Notes: generated from the sequence alone by a model not told the origin. Positions 1 to 7,516 are shown, counted from the stretch's first letter. The stretch is 33,757 bases of DNA from Ruminococcus sp. (GCA_017620025.1 JAFZRF010000032.1:1-33757); one strand, 5' to 3'. Translations and numbers: made by a program.

Positions 1-78
1 AAGGGGTGAATTCCAAAACAGTCCGGGGGACTGTTTTGGAAGAGGGGACGCCTTGCAAGTGAAGGCGTCCCCTGATAG
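1..78 (+). repeat. Multi-hairpin repeat element, copy 1 (cut by window start)
   Basis: This is the right-hand part of the element seen complete at 4044-4224. It contains a 12-bp hairpin (13-24 with 28-39, loop GGG) and a second 12-bp hairpin (43-54 with 62-73). The sequence matches copy 2 almost base for base up to the shared CCTGATA-type right boundary. It lies downstream of the minus-strand LytTR pair. Confidence 0.85.
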
Positions 79-97
79 AACTGTGTTTTTACAGACT

Positions 98-130
98 GAG
101 CGGTGCGAATTATCGCACCGCTTTTGCTTT
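98..130 (+). terminator. Hairpin terminator between convergent genes
   Basis: A 9-bp GC-rich stem (100-108 with 113-121) is followed on the plus strand by TTTTGCTTTT, so it should end transcription entering from the left. It lies directly after the stop of the minus-strand gene ending at 130 and may also act on that gene, although the minus-strand T tract is poor. Confidence 0.6.
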
Positions 131-867
131 TAATAGAATTTGATCTGATTTTCGATACCGTCATATTCAAGGTGACAGCTGCCGGAGTTGTATTCGATGA
201 TCTCCTCGGGCAGAAGATCAACGCCCTGCGCTATTTCCGGCATAAGATAGGTCGATATATCAATATTCGCAACTACTCCGGTTACATTGACAGTATACCA
301 TACCCCGCCCTCTTCTTCTGAAAGGTCGATAAGTCCGTATCTGCCGTTCATTCTGCGTGTTCCGGAATCGAAGCCGTAGTCAACGCACGCATAAGGGTGT
401 AGGTCGTCTTTAAGTTCGCCGTCGTAGGAGCAGTGTATCAGCATATCTGGAAAATCTCTCATACCCGTTTCATTGGTGTACGAAACGATCCTGAAGCCTG
501 AGATATCTTCGGTATGACGTGTATATCCCGGAATATCCTCATCGGGATCAAATAATGAAGTGACGGAAGGATCATCGTGCATATAGGCGTGTAAAGAGAG
601 CGGAGAAGTGTATGAACCCAGTTCCTCTGTAGTTTTTGGCTGGAATTTTAACATGAAAATAGCGATGTTGATGATTATTATATAGATTATAAAAAGAACA
701 AGAAGGAAGATGCATACAAACTTGAACGGCGACATCATCGGTTTGTTTTCCGGTGCTTCACCTTCACGAATCTGTGCGAGCCTTTTGTTTATGCTGCTCC
801 TGTATATCAGGGTGTAGATCGTGGATGCAATGAGGGTAAGGATTAGTATAACAAAAAAGAATATCAT
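130..867 (-). CDS. Two-helix membrane protein, probable partner of LytTR regulator
   Basis: A 245-residue protein of unknown family. One hydrophobic segment covers residues 2-22 and a second covers about 48-73. A basic 25-residue stretch separates them, and an acidic, soluble domain of about 170 residues follows. ATG at 867 is chosen over the in-frame GTG at 900 because AAAGGAGG sits 5-6 bases before it. The gene starts 13 bases after the stop of the LytTR gene and must be co-transcribed with it. LytTR regulators are often paired with a membrane protein that holds the regulator inactive (LytTR regulatory systems such as HdrRM and BrsRM in streptococci). That role here is inference from context only, since the sequence does not resemble those polytopic partners. 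Confidence 0.75.
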   Translation of the reverse strand: MIFFFVILILTLIASTIYTLIYRSSINKRLAQIREGEAPENKPMMSPFKFVCIFLLVLFIIYIIIINIAIFMLKFQPKTTEELGSYTSPLSLHAYMHDDPSVTSLFDPDEDIPGYTRHTEDISGFRIVSYTNETGMRDFPDMLIHCSYDGELKDDLHPYACVDYGFDSGTRRMNGRYGLIDLSEEEGGVWYTVNVTGVVANIDISTYLMPEIAQGVDLLPEEIIEYNSGSCHLEYDGIENQIKFY

Positions 868-880
868 ATTGATGCCTCCT

Positions 881-1327
881 TTATATACCGAAGAACTCAC
901 GGAATATGTAGTAGTATGAACGCGTTACATCCACCCGTGAGCCGTCGGTGAGCGTTAGTACGAATTTCTGTGAAAGAGCGGGCTTGATGCTCTTTATGTG
1001 ATTGACGGAGACTATGACGGAGTTGCTTATGCGTATGAATTCCTTCGGGTCAAGCAGCTCATTGAGCTTGCGAAGGCATTCATTCAGCTTGTAGCCCTCT
1101 CCGCCGCAGTGTGCGACAACATCGTGTGAGAAGCTTTCTATATGTGTTATTTCGGCAGTTTTCAGACGGTATATCTCGTCGTCCTTCCTGCCGATGAGAT
1201 GTGTGGGACAGTAGTTGTTTTCTGAGAGTACAAGATCAGCGCCGTCATCTATCTCAAAGCCCTTCCGGACGAGCTCTGAGGCTATCTCGTCATATCTCTC
1301 ATCGCTTACCAATAATTTTATCTTCAT
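881..1327 (-). CDS. LytTR-family DNA-binding regulator
   Basis: A 148-residue transcription regulator. The N-terminal ~45 residues are a short unidentified segment. Residues ~48-147 match the LytTR DNA-binding domain: an element of the type EITHIESF followed by HDVVAHC, then the L..L..LL...F.RISNSVIVSVNHI segment and a C-terminal beta strand with DGSRVDVTRSYY. No phosphoacceptor receiver domain precedes it, so it is not a classical LytR/AgrA response regulator. It belongs to the stand-alone LytTR class, whose activity is usually set by a neighbouring membrane protein. The start ATG has GGGGGAG 6-7 bases upstream, and a consensus promoter lies 26-54 bases upstream. It forms a two-gene operon with the membrane protein at 130-867. 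Confidence 0.88.
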   Translation of the reverse strand: MKIKLLVSDERYDEIASELVRKGFEIDDGADLVLSENNYCPTHLIGRKDDEIYRLKTAEITHIESFSHDVVAHCGGEGYKLNECLRKLNELLDPKEFIRISNSVIVSVNHIKSIKPALSQKFVLTLTDGSRVDVTRSYYYIFREFFGI

Positions 1328-1352
1328 GACTGCTCCCCCTTTCTGTAATCTT

Positions 1353-1381
1353 ATTATACCTGTTATACCGCCTTATTTCAA
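1353..1381 (-). promoter_or_regulatory. Sigma-A promoter of the LytTR operon
   Basis: On the minus strand TTGAAA (1376-1381) and TATAAT (1353-1358) are separated by exactly 17 bases, with the start codon of the LytTR gene 26 bases further on. Confidence 0.85.
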
Positions 1382-1505
1382 TACCCTATGCATACTATGC
1401 ACACCGGAGAACGCAGATTGCAGGCGGGTGACTGTATTCTGCAAAGGAATAATACCCTGACCTCCTGCATAAGCTGTGATAAGGAAAAATACGGGAGGAA
1501 AAAAC

Positions 1506-2507
1506 ATGAACCGATACCTTGCATCACTGCTTACCATAGCCATAGGAGTGACAGTTATACCCGCTCTGCCGGTGTATCTATCCGGACGCAGGACTCAGCC
1601 CGAATCGCCGGTTATCGCCGGACAGGCTCAGGAGACGGCGGGAACAGACAGGAAGTGCTTCAGAGTACTCGATATCGCATCCGGCGAGATACTTGCAGTA
1701 CCGCTGCGGGATTACCTTATCGGTGCTGCCGCTGCCGAGATGCCCGTATCCTTCGAACCTGAGGCACTGAAGGCACAGATAGTCGCCGCACATACCTACG
1801 CTCTCAGGCAGTGTATGCGTGAGGAGACCTCTCCGACGCCGGAACTGCGCGGAGCGGATTTCTCGAACGATACCTCGAGGTATCAGGGCTATTTCACGGA
1901 GAGCCGGATGAGGAGCTGTTACGGCAGCACCTACGATGAAAGCGTGGCAAAGCTCTCCGCCGCAGTCGATGAGGTGATGCCCTACGTGCTGACCTACGGG
2001 GGAGAGCCGATAATCGCAGCCTTCCATTCAATGTCTCCGGGAAGAACGGAGAGCGCCGGTGATGTATGGGGAACGCCTGTGGATTATCTTGTTCCGGTGG
2101 ACAGCCCTGCCGATACCTCTGCCCCGAGGTATATGGAGGAGGCTCGCTTCCCGGAGCCAGTCCTCCGCAAGCGCCTGACTGACGCCTTTCCCGGTATAGA
2201 TCTCGGCAGCGATCCGGCTCAGTGGATAACAGTGAGAGAGACTACCCAGTCCGGCACTGTGCTGACAGCCCTTGCCGGCGACAGGAGCGTTACCGGTAAC
2301 GAGCTCCGTGAAGCGCTCGGTCTGCGCTCAGCCTGCTTTACCGTAGCCGGCAGCGAGGACGGTATAACCGTTACCACAAGGGGCTTCGGCCACGGCGTTG
2401 GCCTGAGCCAGTACGGCGCCGATGCAATGGCAGCAGAGGGCAGCTCATGGCGTGAGATACTCGAGCATTACTATCCCGGCTGTACGATAGAAGCTGCCGC
2501 TGAGTAA
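1506..2507 (+). CDS. SpoIID/LytB-domain protein (lytic transglycosylase)
   Basis: A 333-residue exported protein of the SpoIID family. In sporulating Firmicutes, SpoIID cleaves denuded glycan strands during engulfment; relatives (LytB, amidase enhancers) act on vegetative wall. Residues 5-25 form a signal anchor. The SpoIID domain follows: VPLRDYLIGAAAAEMP near residues 65-80, where E78 aligns with the catalytic Glu of B. subtilis SpoIID, then FEPEALKAQIVAAHTYAL, and RGFGHGVGLSQYGA near the C-terminus. ATG at 1506 is preferred to the in-frame GTG at 1476 because GGGAGGAA precedes it by 5 bases. No SpoIIQ, SpoIIIA or other sporulation gene is nearby, so a true sporulation role is uncertain. 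The gene is divergent from the LytTR operon. Confidence 0.87.
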   Translation: MNRYLASLLTIAIGVTVIPALPVYLSGRRTQPESPVIAGQAQETAGTDRKCFRVLDIASGEILAVPLRDYLIGAAAAEMPVSFEPEALKAQIVAAHTYALRQCMREETSPTPELRGADFSNDTSRYQGYFTESRMRSCYGSTYDESVAKLSAAVDEVMPYVLTYGGEPIIAAFHSMSPGRTESAGDVWGTPVDYLVPVDSPADTSAPRYMEEARFPEPVLRKRLTDAFPGIDLGSDPAQWITVRETTQSGTVLTALAGDRSVTGNELREALGLRSACFTVAGSEDGITVTTRGFGHGVGLSQYGADAMAAEGSSWREILEHYYPGCTIEAAAE

Positions 2508-2627
2508 AAGATAATGAAAATTATGGTATGGCGGATGCGTCCCGACAGTACGTTGATAAGCCTTCCGGCAGCACCTCCGGAGCAGTGAAAAAAGTCTGAA
2601 AACAGCCGTTCATGAGCATTCTGTCTC

Positions 2628-2656
2628 TTGACAAAACCTGATCTGTGTAATATAAT
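2628..2656 (+). promoter_or_regulatory. Consensus sigma-A promoter before membrane-anchored unknown gene
   Basis: TTGACA (2628-2633) and TATAAT (2651-2656) are perfect boxes separated by 17 bases. The promoter lies 49 bases upstream of the TTG start used for the next gene. Confidence 0.88.
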
Positions 2657-2704
2657 AATGATACAGAAACAAAGACCCGTGTGAACAGAAAAAGGAAGAT
2701 GCAA

Positions 2705-3478
2705 TTGAAAAAGACAGGAACCTTTCTTGTGGCTGCCGGACTTGCCGCTGCGGCCGCAGGAGTATGTGCATTTATATATTTCCTGCCGGGAGTTCCGGCA
2801 TATTTCCGCCTCAAATACAGCTACCCCGGAGCGCTCGATACGGTGATAGAGGACTATCCCGCATACGATGTGGTATACCCGGAGAGCCGTGACAAGAGGC
2901 CTGTCTTCTCAGCCTGCGGTATCACGCTTACCCTGCCGGAGGAGATGAAGAGAAACAACCCCGACAGCGATACCGAGAGCTATTCCACCGAGGACGGAAG
3001 GACCAATATCCGCTTTACCCCGTCAGCAGAGCAGCGAAAGGATCCGGAGGATACACTTACCGCTCCCGACGGCAGCGGCAGGGTGATGCAGTACGGTGAT
3101 CTTGTGGAATGCTGCAATATCTTCGGCTGGGAAGTACCCGATACCGTATTTGAGCTCGACCGTGAGCTTCTCTCGCTCGACTGGGACGACCTTCACTGGC
3201 GAGAGCGCCTTGACTGCAGGTGCCTGCTGTCTCTGACAGCCGGAAAGTGGGAACTGCTCGGCGGAAGTCTCGGAGAGATGTATTCACATGTCTACCGCTA
3301 TGACCGTGACGGTATAGAGGGGATAGTATATGAAGTAAAGTCGGAGAACGAGGCGAGCACAGCCTATTCCGTATCCCTCTGCCGCAAGGGCAGGTATGAC
3401 AGGGTATACGGGCTGATGATACGCTCGGCTGACCGAGAGACCGTACAGTCGATGCTGGCAACGGTATCTATCGACTGA
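2705..3478 (+). CDS. Membrane-anchored protein of unknown function
   Basis: I do not recognise the family. The product is about 257 residues with a single N-terminal hydrophobic segment (residues ~5-27) followed by an extracytoplasmic domain rich in acidic residues and in Arg/Tyr, with several cysteines (for example CC and CRC pairs). The start is ambiguous: in-frame GTG 2681, ATG 2699 and TTG 2705 are possible. TTG 2705 is chosen because AGGAAG ends 6 bases before it, whereas the ATG abuts that site and the GTG has none. A consensus promoter lies upstream and a strong terminator downstream, so it is a single-gene transcript. Confidence 0.75.
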   Translation: MKKTGTFLVAAGLAAAAAGVCAFIYFLPGVPAYFRLKYSYPGALDTVIEDYPAYDVVYPESRDKRPVFSACGITLTLPEEMKRNNPDSDTESYSTEDGRTNIRFTPSAEQRKDPEDTLTAPDGSGRVMQYGDLVECCNIFGWEVPDTVFELDRELLSLDWDDLHWRERLDCRCLLSLTAGKWELLGGSLGEMYSHVYRYDRDGIEGIVYEVKSENEASTAYSVSLCRKGRYDRVYGLMIRSADRETVQSMLATVSID

Positions 3479-3503
3479 GCGGCATAGTATGATCATTCGT
3501 CTG

Positions 3504-3530
3504 CGGGCGCACATTGTGCGCCCGTGTTTA
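3504..3530 (+). terminator. Rho-independent terminator
   Basis: A perfect 9-bp stem CGGGCGCAC/GTGCGCCCG (3504-3512 with 3516-3524, 3-base loop) is followed by TGTTTATT. It lies 25 bases after the stop of the gene at 2705-3478. Confidence 0.8.
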
Positions 3531-3552
3531 TTCATTCTGACAGGAGGGACTA

Positions 3553-4038
3553 TTGAACAGTAATGATATAACGCTGCTCCTGTTTGCAGCGGCGGCAGTA
3601 CTCTTTATAATATGGCTCCTCGGGCGCAGGCCGAAACCGGATATCACCGATTTCTTCCAGCCCGTGCCGGTGCTCACGGAGCGTGAGCGGGAGTTTTATA
3701 TCCGGCTGCGGGAGGCAGCGGAGGAGCATGGACTGCAGGTATTCACCAAGGTAAGGCTCGCCGACCTCGTCACACCTCTCCCGAAGTCGGAGAACCCCTA
3801 CTGGATGGAGTGCTTCAACAAGGTAAAGGCGAAGCATATCGACTTTGCCCTTGCCGATCCGGAGGGGAATATAGTAGTCCTTGTAGAGCTTGACGATACC
3901 ACCCACGCCCGTCCCGACCGCATAGAACGTGACGAGTTCGTGGATACGGTGCTTTACAAGTGCGGCTATACTCTCCTGAGGACATACGGCGAGCTCGATG
4001 TTATAGAGGAGGAGCTCGGGGAATATGTATGGGAATAA
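3553..4038 (+). CDS. DUF2726-domain protein with N-terminal membrane anchor
   Basis: A 161-residue protein. Residues 7-23 are hydrophobic and probably anchor it. Residues ~40-155 resemble the DUF2726 family: FTKVRLADLV, then KAKHIDFALADPEGNIVVLVELDDTTH, then ERDEFVDTVLYKCGYTLLR. This layout (acidic residues on adjacent strands, then a helix and YTLLR) resembles a PD-(D/E)XK nuclease-like fold, and the family is generally suspected to be nuclease-related; activity here is not shown. The start codon is TTG at 3553, supported by AGGAGGG at 3542-3548 with 4-5 base spacing; no better ATG exists. The gene lies just before the full multi-hairpin repeat, whose left edge begins 6 bases after the stop. 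Confidence 0.8.
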   Translation: MNSNDITLLLFAAAAVLFIIWLLGRRPKPDITDFFQPVPVLTEREREFYIRLREAAEEHGLQVFTKVRLADLVTPLPKSENPYWMECFNKVKAKHIDFALADPEGNIVVLVELDDTTHARPDRIERDEFVDTVLYKCGYTLLRTYGELDVIEEELGEYVWE

Positions 4039-4043
4039 AAGTG

Positions 4044-4224
4044 CGGGATTCTAAAGGGGCTGCGCCCCTTTAGCGGAGTCCAGAGGCAGCGCCTCTGGCA
4101 GGGTGCGGGACAGCGTCCCGCATTTATCCGCAGGGCGCTTCGCAAGGGGTGAATTCCAAAACAGTCCGGGGGACTGTTTTGGAAGAGGGGACGCCTTGCA
4201 AGTGAAGGCGTCCCCTGATAAAAC
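4044..4224 (+). repeat. Multi-hairpin repeat element, copy 2 (complete)
   Basis: About 181 bases made of five successive hairpins. A is 4051-4060 with 4064-4073. B is 4080-4087 with 4091-4098. C is 4104-4111 with 4115-4122. D is 4156-4167 with 4171-4182. E is 4186-4197 with 4205-4216. Stems are 8-12 bp, and A-D have 3-base loops. A short GGGCGCTTCGC segment joins C and D. No open reading frame fits it. It sits between convergent genes. Copy 3 (20589-20768) is its near-identical inverted equivalent, and copy 1 is at the window start. Confidence 0.92.
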
Positions 4225-4239
4225 TATAGTTCATTGAAA

Positions 4240-4278
4240 AAATAAAGTCACAGCGCTTTCGAGCACTGTGACTTTTGT
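4240..4278. terminator. Bidirectional terminator between DUF2726 gene and ABC operon
   Basis: Stem AGTCACAG/CTGTGACT (4246-4253 with 4266-4273), extended by GCT/AGC around a TTCG loop. It is flanked by A-rich sequence on the left and TTTTG on the right, so it can work on both strands. It lies about 20 bases beyond the stop of the minus-strand permease gene. Confidence 0.85.
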
Positions 4279-4296
4279 TCATTATACCGGCATCTG

Positions 4297-5067
4297 TTAC
4301 TGGAGGTTAAGATGCTTCTTTATGATGTTTACGATCAGCAGGTACATACATATGCAGCATACCAGCAGGAATGCACATATGCAGAGGATAGTCTGTTCAC
4401 CGCTCAGTGACTGGGAGGTTGTGAATGCGGTGATCCTTGCTGACATGATCATAACGAAGATGACCGAGAAGAATCCGAGACCGAAGCTCAGCAGACCCTT
4501 GCAACTGTTTACCATATTGCCGAGTGCGCTTAAAAGGTAGCCGAGAAGCTGTATCGAAACGTAGATCATGAAGCCGAGCAGAAGACCTATGAGCTTCTGT
4601 GAGAGCGGTATGGAATCCGATGTTATCGCTTCCCAGATACCCTTTGCCATAGACGGAGCCTCCTCTCCGCTTGCTATGAAGAGACCGGCAAGAATGACTA
4701 CAACGCTTGCGAGATAGTTGATGATGCCGGCAAGCAGCTTTGCAGCGATGTGCTCTGTTGCTGTTACCGGAAGAGTGTTCGTGAGATATCCCTCGTCCGT
4801 GAACATATTGTTCTTGAAGCGGCGGACATTATCTATCATGGTGAGCAGGGCGAGTATACCGGTGAGTATACCGTAAGCCACACCGATTATGCCGGCGAAT
4901 ACAATGAGTGTGATAGCGCCGGATGATGATGTATCAAGATCTTCAAACTGATTCTCAAAAAGGCTCAGCAGACGTATTACGCCTGCAAGTATCAGGTATA
5001 CTATGTAAAGCGGTGAGAATGTTTTGATGAGATATATCATCTCATGCTTGAGCAGTTTTCCTAACAT
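4297..5067 (-). CDS. ABC-2 type transporter permease
   Basis: A 256-residue integral membrane protein with about six hydrophobic segments (near residues 17-35, 50-75, 105-130, 158-185, 192-212 and 228-248). It is the membrane half of an ABC exporter whose ATPase is encoded just upstream. Its ATG lies inside the last codons of the ATPase gene (7-base overlap), indicating translational coupling. YtrA-type GntR regulators commonly control such exporters in Firmicutes, where they respond to cell-wall-active antibiotics or peptides; the substrate here is unknown. It is the last gene of the operon, followed by the terminator at 4240-4278. Confidence 0.88.
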   Translation of the reverse strand: MLGKLLKHEMIYLIKTFSPLYIVYLILAGVIRLLSLFENQFEDLDTSSSGAITLIVFAGIIGVAYGILTGILALLTMIDNVRRFKNNMFTDEGYLTNTLPVTATEHIAAKLLAGIINYLASVVVILAGLFIASGEEAPSMAKGIWEAITSDSIPLSQKLIGLLLGFMIYVSIQLLGYLLSALGNMVNSCKGLLSFGLGFFSVIFVMIMSARITAFTTSQSLSGEQTILCICAFLLVCCICMYLLIVNIIKKHLNLQ

Positions 5068-5759
5068 CTGAATACCTCCCTGAAAAGCTGGTCTATCGAC
5101 ATACCCTTTTCGCTGCGGAGAGCATCCGCACTTCCGAACACCTTGAGGTGACCGTACTGTATCATGATGACATCGTCGAGTATGCGCTCGATATCCTGTA
5201 TCAGGTGAGTCGAGATGATGATAGTTGCGTCGGGGTTGTAGTTTGTAACGATAGTATCGAGTATGTAGTCACGGGCAGCAGGGTCAACGCCTGCGATAGG
5301 CTCATCAAGGAGATAGAGCTTTGCATCACGGCTCATGACGAGTATCAGCTGCACCTTTTCCTTGTTGCCCTTTGACAGTGTCTTGATCTTTGTGCCGGGA
5401 TCTATCTTGAGGCGTGAGAGCATATCCTCAGCAACGGATCTGCGGAAATCCTTGTAGAAATCCTCGAAGTAATCAAGGATGTCCTTTACCTTCATCCATT
5501 TCGGGATATAGGTGCGTTCCGGGAGGTAGGATACGATGGCCTTTGTTTCAGTGCCTATTTCCTTGCCGTCGATCGTGACGTGTCCGCTCGTCGGAGTGAG
5601 CAGTCCGCAGAGTATCTTGATAAGAGTAGTCTTGCCGCTTCCGTTCGGACCAAGTAGTCCGATAACCTTTCCGCTCTCGAGGGTAAGGCTGAGGCTGCTC
5701 AGCGCTTCCTTCTTTCCATAGCTCTTGGAAAGGTCAGAGATCTGGATTAGTTCTGACAT
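5061..5759 (-). CDS. ABC transporter ATP-binding protein
   Basis: A 232-residue ATPase that energises the neighbouring ABC-2 permease. All nucleotide-binding motifs are present: Walker A GPNGSGKT at residues 37-44, signature LSKGN at 128-132, Walker B LYLLDEP at 148-154, D-loop GVDP, and the switch histidine H185 in STH. The signature has K and N where LSGGQ is canonical, a variant common in the YtrB/EcsA-like exporters of Firmicutes. The RBS is GAAAGGAAG 6 bases before ATG. The gene follows the CPBP protease gene by 21 bases and overlaps the permease gene. Confidence 0.93.
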   Translation of the reverse strand: MSELIQISDLSKSYGKKEALSSLSLTLESGKVIGLLGPNGSGKTTLIKILCGLLTPTSGHVTIDGKEIGTETKAIVSYLPERTYIPKWMKVKDILDYFEDFYKDFRRSVAEDMLSRLKIDPGTKIKTLSKGNKEKVQLILVMSRDAKLYLLDEPIAGVDPAARDYILDTIVTNYNPDATIIISTHLIQDIERILDDVIMIQYGHLKVFGSADALRSEKGMSIDQLFREVFRC

Positions 5760-5780
5760 GATGTTCTTCCTTTCGTTGGA

Positions 5781-6923
5781 TTATTTTGAATTTGAAGGCT
5801 TTCTGGAGATCAGGTACATGATCAGTAAAAACAGCGCTGTGATTGCCGCAGTGACAATTCCCGTAAGTGTCAGAACGTTTGAATAATTACCGATATTCTC
5901 CGGATCGCCCTGACTTGTGAACAGAGTAAATGATGCAAATCCTATCGATAATATCACCATAAGGAGTATGGTCGCTGTTGTGAAGCCCCAGAAATACCGC
6001 GGCTTTTCTGTTTTGTTCTCACGGATGTATTCCTTCAGCTTTTTAAAGCTGATGATGAACAGGGGAATGCCGATGATGAAGCAGACAGCGAAGAAAGCAA
6101 TTTCAAGATATTCTGCCTTAGTTTCGCCGATGCTCGTATTCCTGCCGAGGAATGAAAAGCCGAAGGAAATAAGGCCGTTGTTGATGATATGGTAGATTAT
6201 CGACCATCTGATGCCGTACTCCATTGCAACATATCCAAAAACGATACCTACAACGATGGCGTAGGGTATCTGTACATAGTTCATGTGGAAGAGACCGAAG
6301 AGAATGGCCGAAGATACTATTGCAAACACCTTGCCCCATGCCTGGAAGCGGCGCATAAGGAAGCCTCTGAATACAAGCTCCTCGGCAATAGGACCGAATA
6401 TCGCAGCATAGATGATCATGGAAGGATGGGTGAATATCTCATTCATGAGCTCTGCAACTTCTTCATTGGAATAGCCGAAAATGTTGAGGAACAGCTCGAG
6501 AGCAATCGATATGGCCTGTCCTATGAACTGTGCCGCATAGATCATGACGAACAGGAAGAAGAAGGTCTTGACTGTCATCCTGCGCGGAGTTACGAAGAGA
6601 TCGCTGACCGGCAGCCTTTTGCGGAAGTACAGGAACAATGCGATCAGACCTGCAACAAGGCTTCCGATGTATATCCAGCCGTTCATGCAGAAATCCAGAG
6701 TGCTGTTGTAGATCTCATCGTATGTGAGATCGGGGTGTTTATAGATATAGACTACCATGTAGATGACCTCGGGGATGATCTGGAGGCCGAGGAATAATGC
6801 AAGGTACAGCAGCAATCCGCCGCCTGTGATATTGTTGTGAGTCGTGAAGCTGCGCTTTACCTGTGCAGGTGTAGGTGCAGACTGCTGTGGTACGTAGTTT
6901 GTTCCGAATGGTGGGTTGTACAT
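5781..6923 (-). CDS. CPBP family intramembrane glutamic endopeptidase
   Basis: A 380-residue polytopic membrane protein. The CPBP (Rce1-like, ABI) signature is intact: EELVFR at residues 181-186 (EExxxR), FGLFHMN at 209-215, and HIINN at 245-249, giving catalytic Glu181/182, His213 and His245. A cytosolic N-terminal tail of ~35 residues is rich in Pro, Gln and Asn. Two additional C-terminal helices (near 318-340 and 352-374) extend past the core domain. CPBP members include bacteriocin self-immunity and peptide-processing proteins. The gene sits between the GntR regulator (stop overlapping the upstream spacer by 3 bases) and the ABC ATPase, which suggests a role in envelope stress or peptide resistance; this is inferred. 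Confidence 0.9.
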   Translation of the reverse strand: MYNPPFGTNYVPQQSAPTPAQVKRSFTTHNNITGGGLLLYLALFLGLQIIPEVIYMVVYIYKHPDLTYDEIYNSTLDFCMNGWIYIGSLVAGLIALFLYFRKRLPVSDLFVTPRRMTVKTFFFLFVMIYAAQFIGQAISIALELFLNIFGYSNEEVAELMNEIFTHPSMIIYAAIFGPIAEELVFRGFLMRRFQAWGKVFAIVSSAILFGLFHMNYVQIPYAIVVGIVFGYVAMEYGIRWSIIYHIINNGLISFGFSFLGRNTSIGETKAEYLEIAFFAVCFIIGIPLFIISFKKLKEYIRENKTEKPRYFWGFTTATILLMVILSIGFASFTLFTSQGDPENIGNYSNVLTLTGIVTAAITALFLLIMYLISRKPSNSK

Positions 6924-6926
6924 GGA

Positions 6927-7307
6927 TCACTCTCCCTTTCCGCTGTCGTTCCCGACGCTGTATTTTCTTACCAGTTCGACCGCATCATCAACGGTCAGAC
7001 CGAGCCTTCTGATTTCAGACAAGAAATTTCTTACGATCTCCTCGGAGCGGTCACGGTTGAGGCTCGATATGAGCTCATGGTTATCCGTGACGAATTTTCC
7101 GGAGGTACGCAGTGAGATAATGTAGCCGTTCCTCTCTATCTCAGCCAGCGCTTTCTGCATAGTATTGGGGTTGACTCTCGCTTCCTCGGCAAGGTCACGA
7201 ACTGAAGGAATACGCTCACCGGGCTTGTATATGCCGAGAGCAATACGGTTCATGATCTCGTCGATGATCTGAATGTATACGGGTTTATCATTGGTGAAAC
7301 TCCACAT
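6927..7307 (-). CDS. GntR-family transcriptional regulator, YtrA type
   Basis: A 126-residue repressor-like protein. The winged-helix GntR domain occupies residues ~1-72: VYIQIIDEIMNRIALGIYKPGERIPSVRDLAEEARVNPNTMQKALAEIERNGYI. A short C-terminal helical region of ~45 residues marks the YtrA subfamily. ATG at 7307 is chosen rather than upstream in-frame codons because AGGAGG lies 8 bases before it. It heads the operon GntR-CPBP-ATPase-permease. The promoter and an inverted repeat that overlaps the expected transcription start lie upstream, so autorepression of the operon is likely; the inducing ligand or stress is unknown. Confidence 0.93.
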   Translation of the reverse strand: MWSFTNDKPVYIQIIDEIMNRIALGIYKPGERIPSVRDLAEEARVNPNTMQKALAEIERNGYIISLRTSGKFVTDNHELISSLNRDRSEEIVRNFLSEIRRLGLTVDDAVELVRKYSVGNDSGKGE

Positions 7308-7359
7308 CAGCTGCACCTCCTGTATCAGTATTGGCGAAATGGCTGTCATGGTGTGTTAG

Positions 7360-7387
7360 TGTATTAATGTGCCATTCGACTAATACA
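7360..7387. promoter_or_regulatory. Putative operator of the GntR-CPBP-ABC operon
   Basis: Inverted repeat TGTATTA (7360-7366) - N14 - TAATACA (7381-7387). It begins right next to the minus-strand -10 box (7388-7393), so it covers the expected transcription start. Position, symmetry and the adjacent GntR gene support a repressor site. Confidence 0.75.
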
Positions 7388-7416
7388 ATCATATCACAGT
7401 TTGTTTTGTTTGTCAA
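7388..7416 (-). promoter_or_regulatory. Sigma-A promoter of the GntR-CPBP-ABC operon
   Basis: On the minus strand TTGACA (7411-7416), a 17-base spacer, then TATGAT (7388-7393). Confidence 0.85.
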
Positions 7417-7487
7417 TAGGTTTTTAAAATAATTCCGGAGAAAGCTCTGCCGTTCACTCCCGGACAGAAACAGCAGTAATAAAGTAT

Positions 7488-7516
7488 TTGACAGGCGCAG
7501 GAATATGGTGTATAAT
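7488..7516 (+). promoter_or_regulatory. Sigma-A promoter before citrate synthase
   Basis: TTGACA (7488-7493) and TATAAT (7511-7516), 17-base spacer, 45 bases upstream of the start codon. It is the only clear promoter seen for the long gene run to 18357. Confidence 0.88.

Noticed and set aside
1388-1460. Sigma-E-type promoter before the SpoIID-family gene
   Set aside because: CATACTAT near 1388 recalls a sporulation -10 box, but no matching -35 element at the right distance could be supported.
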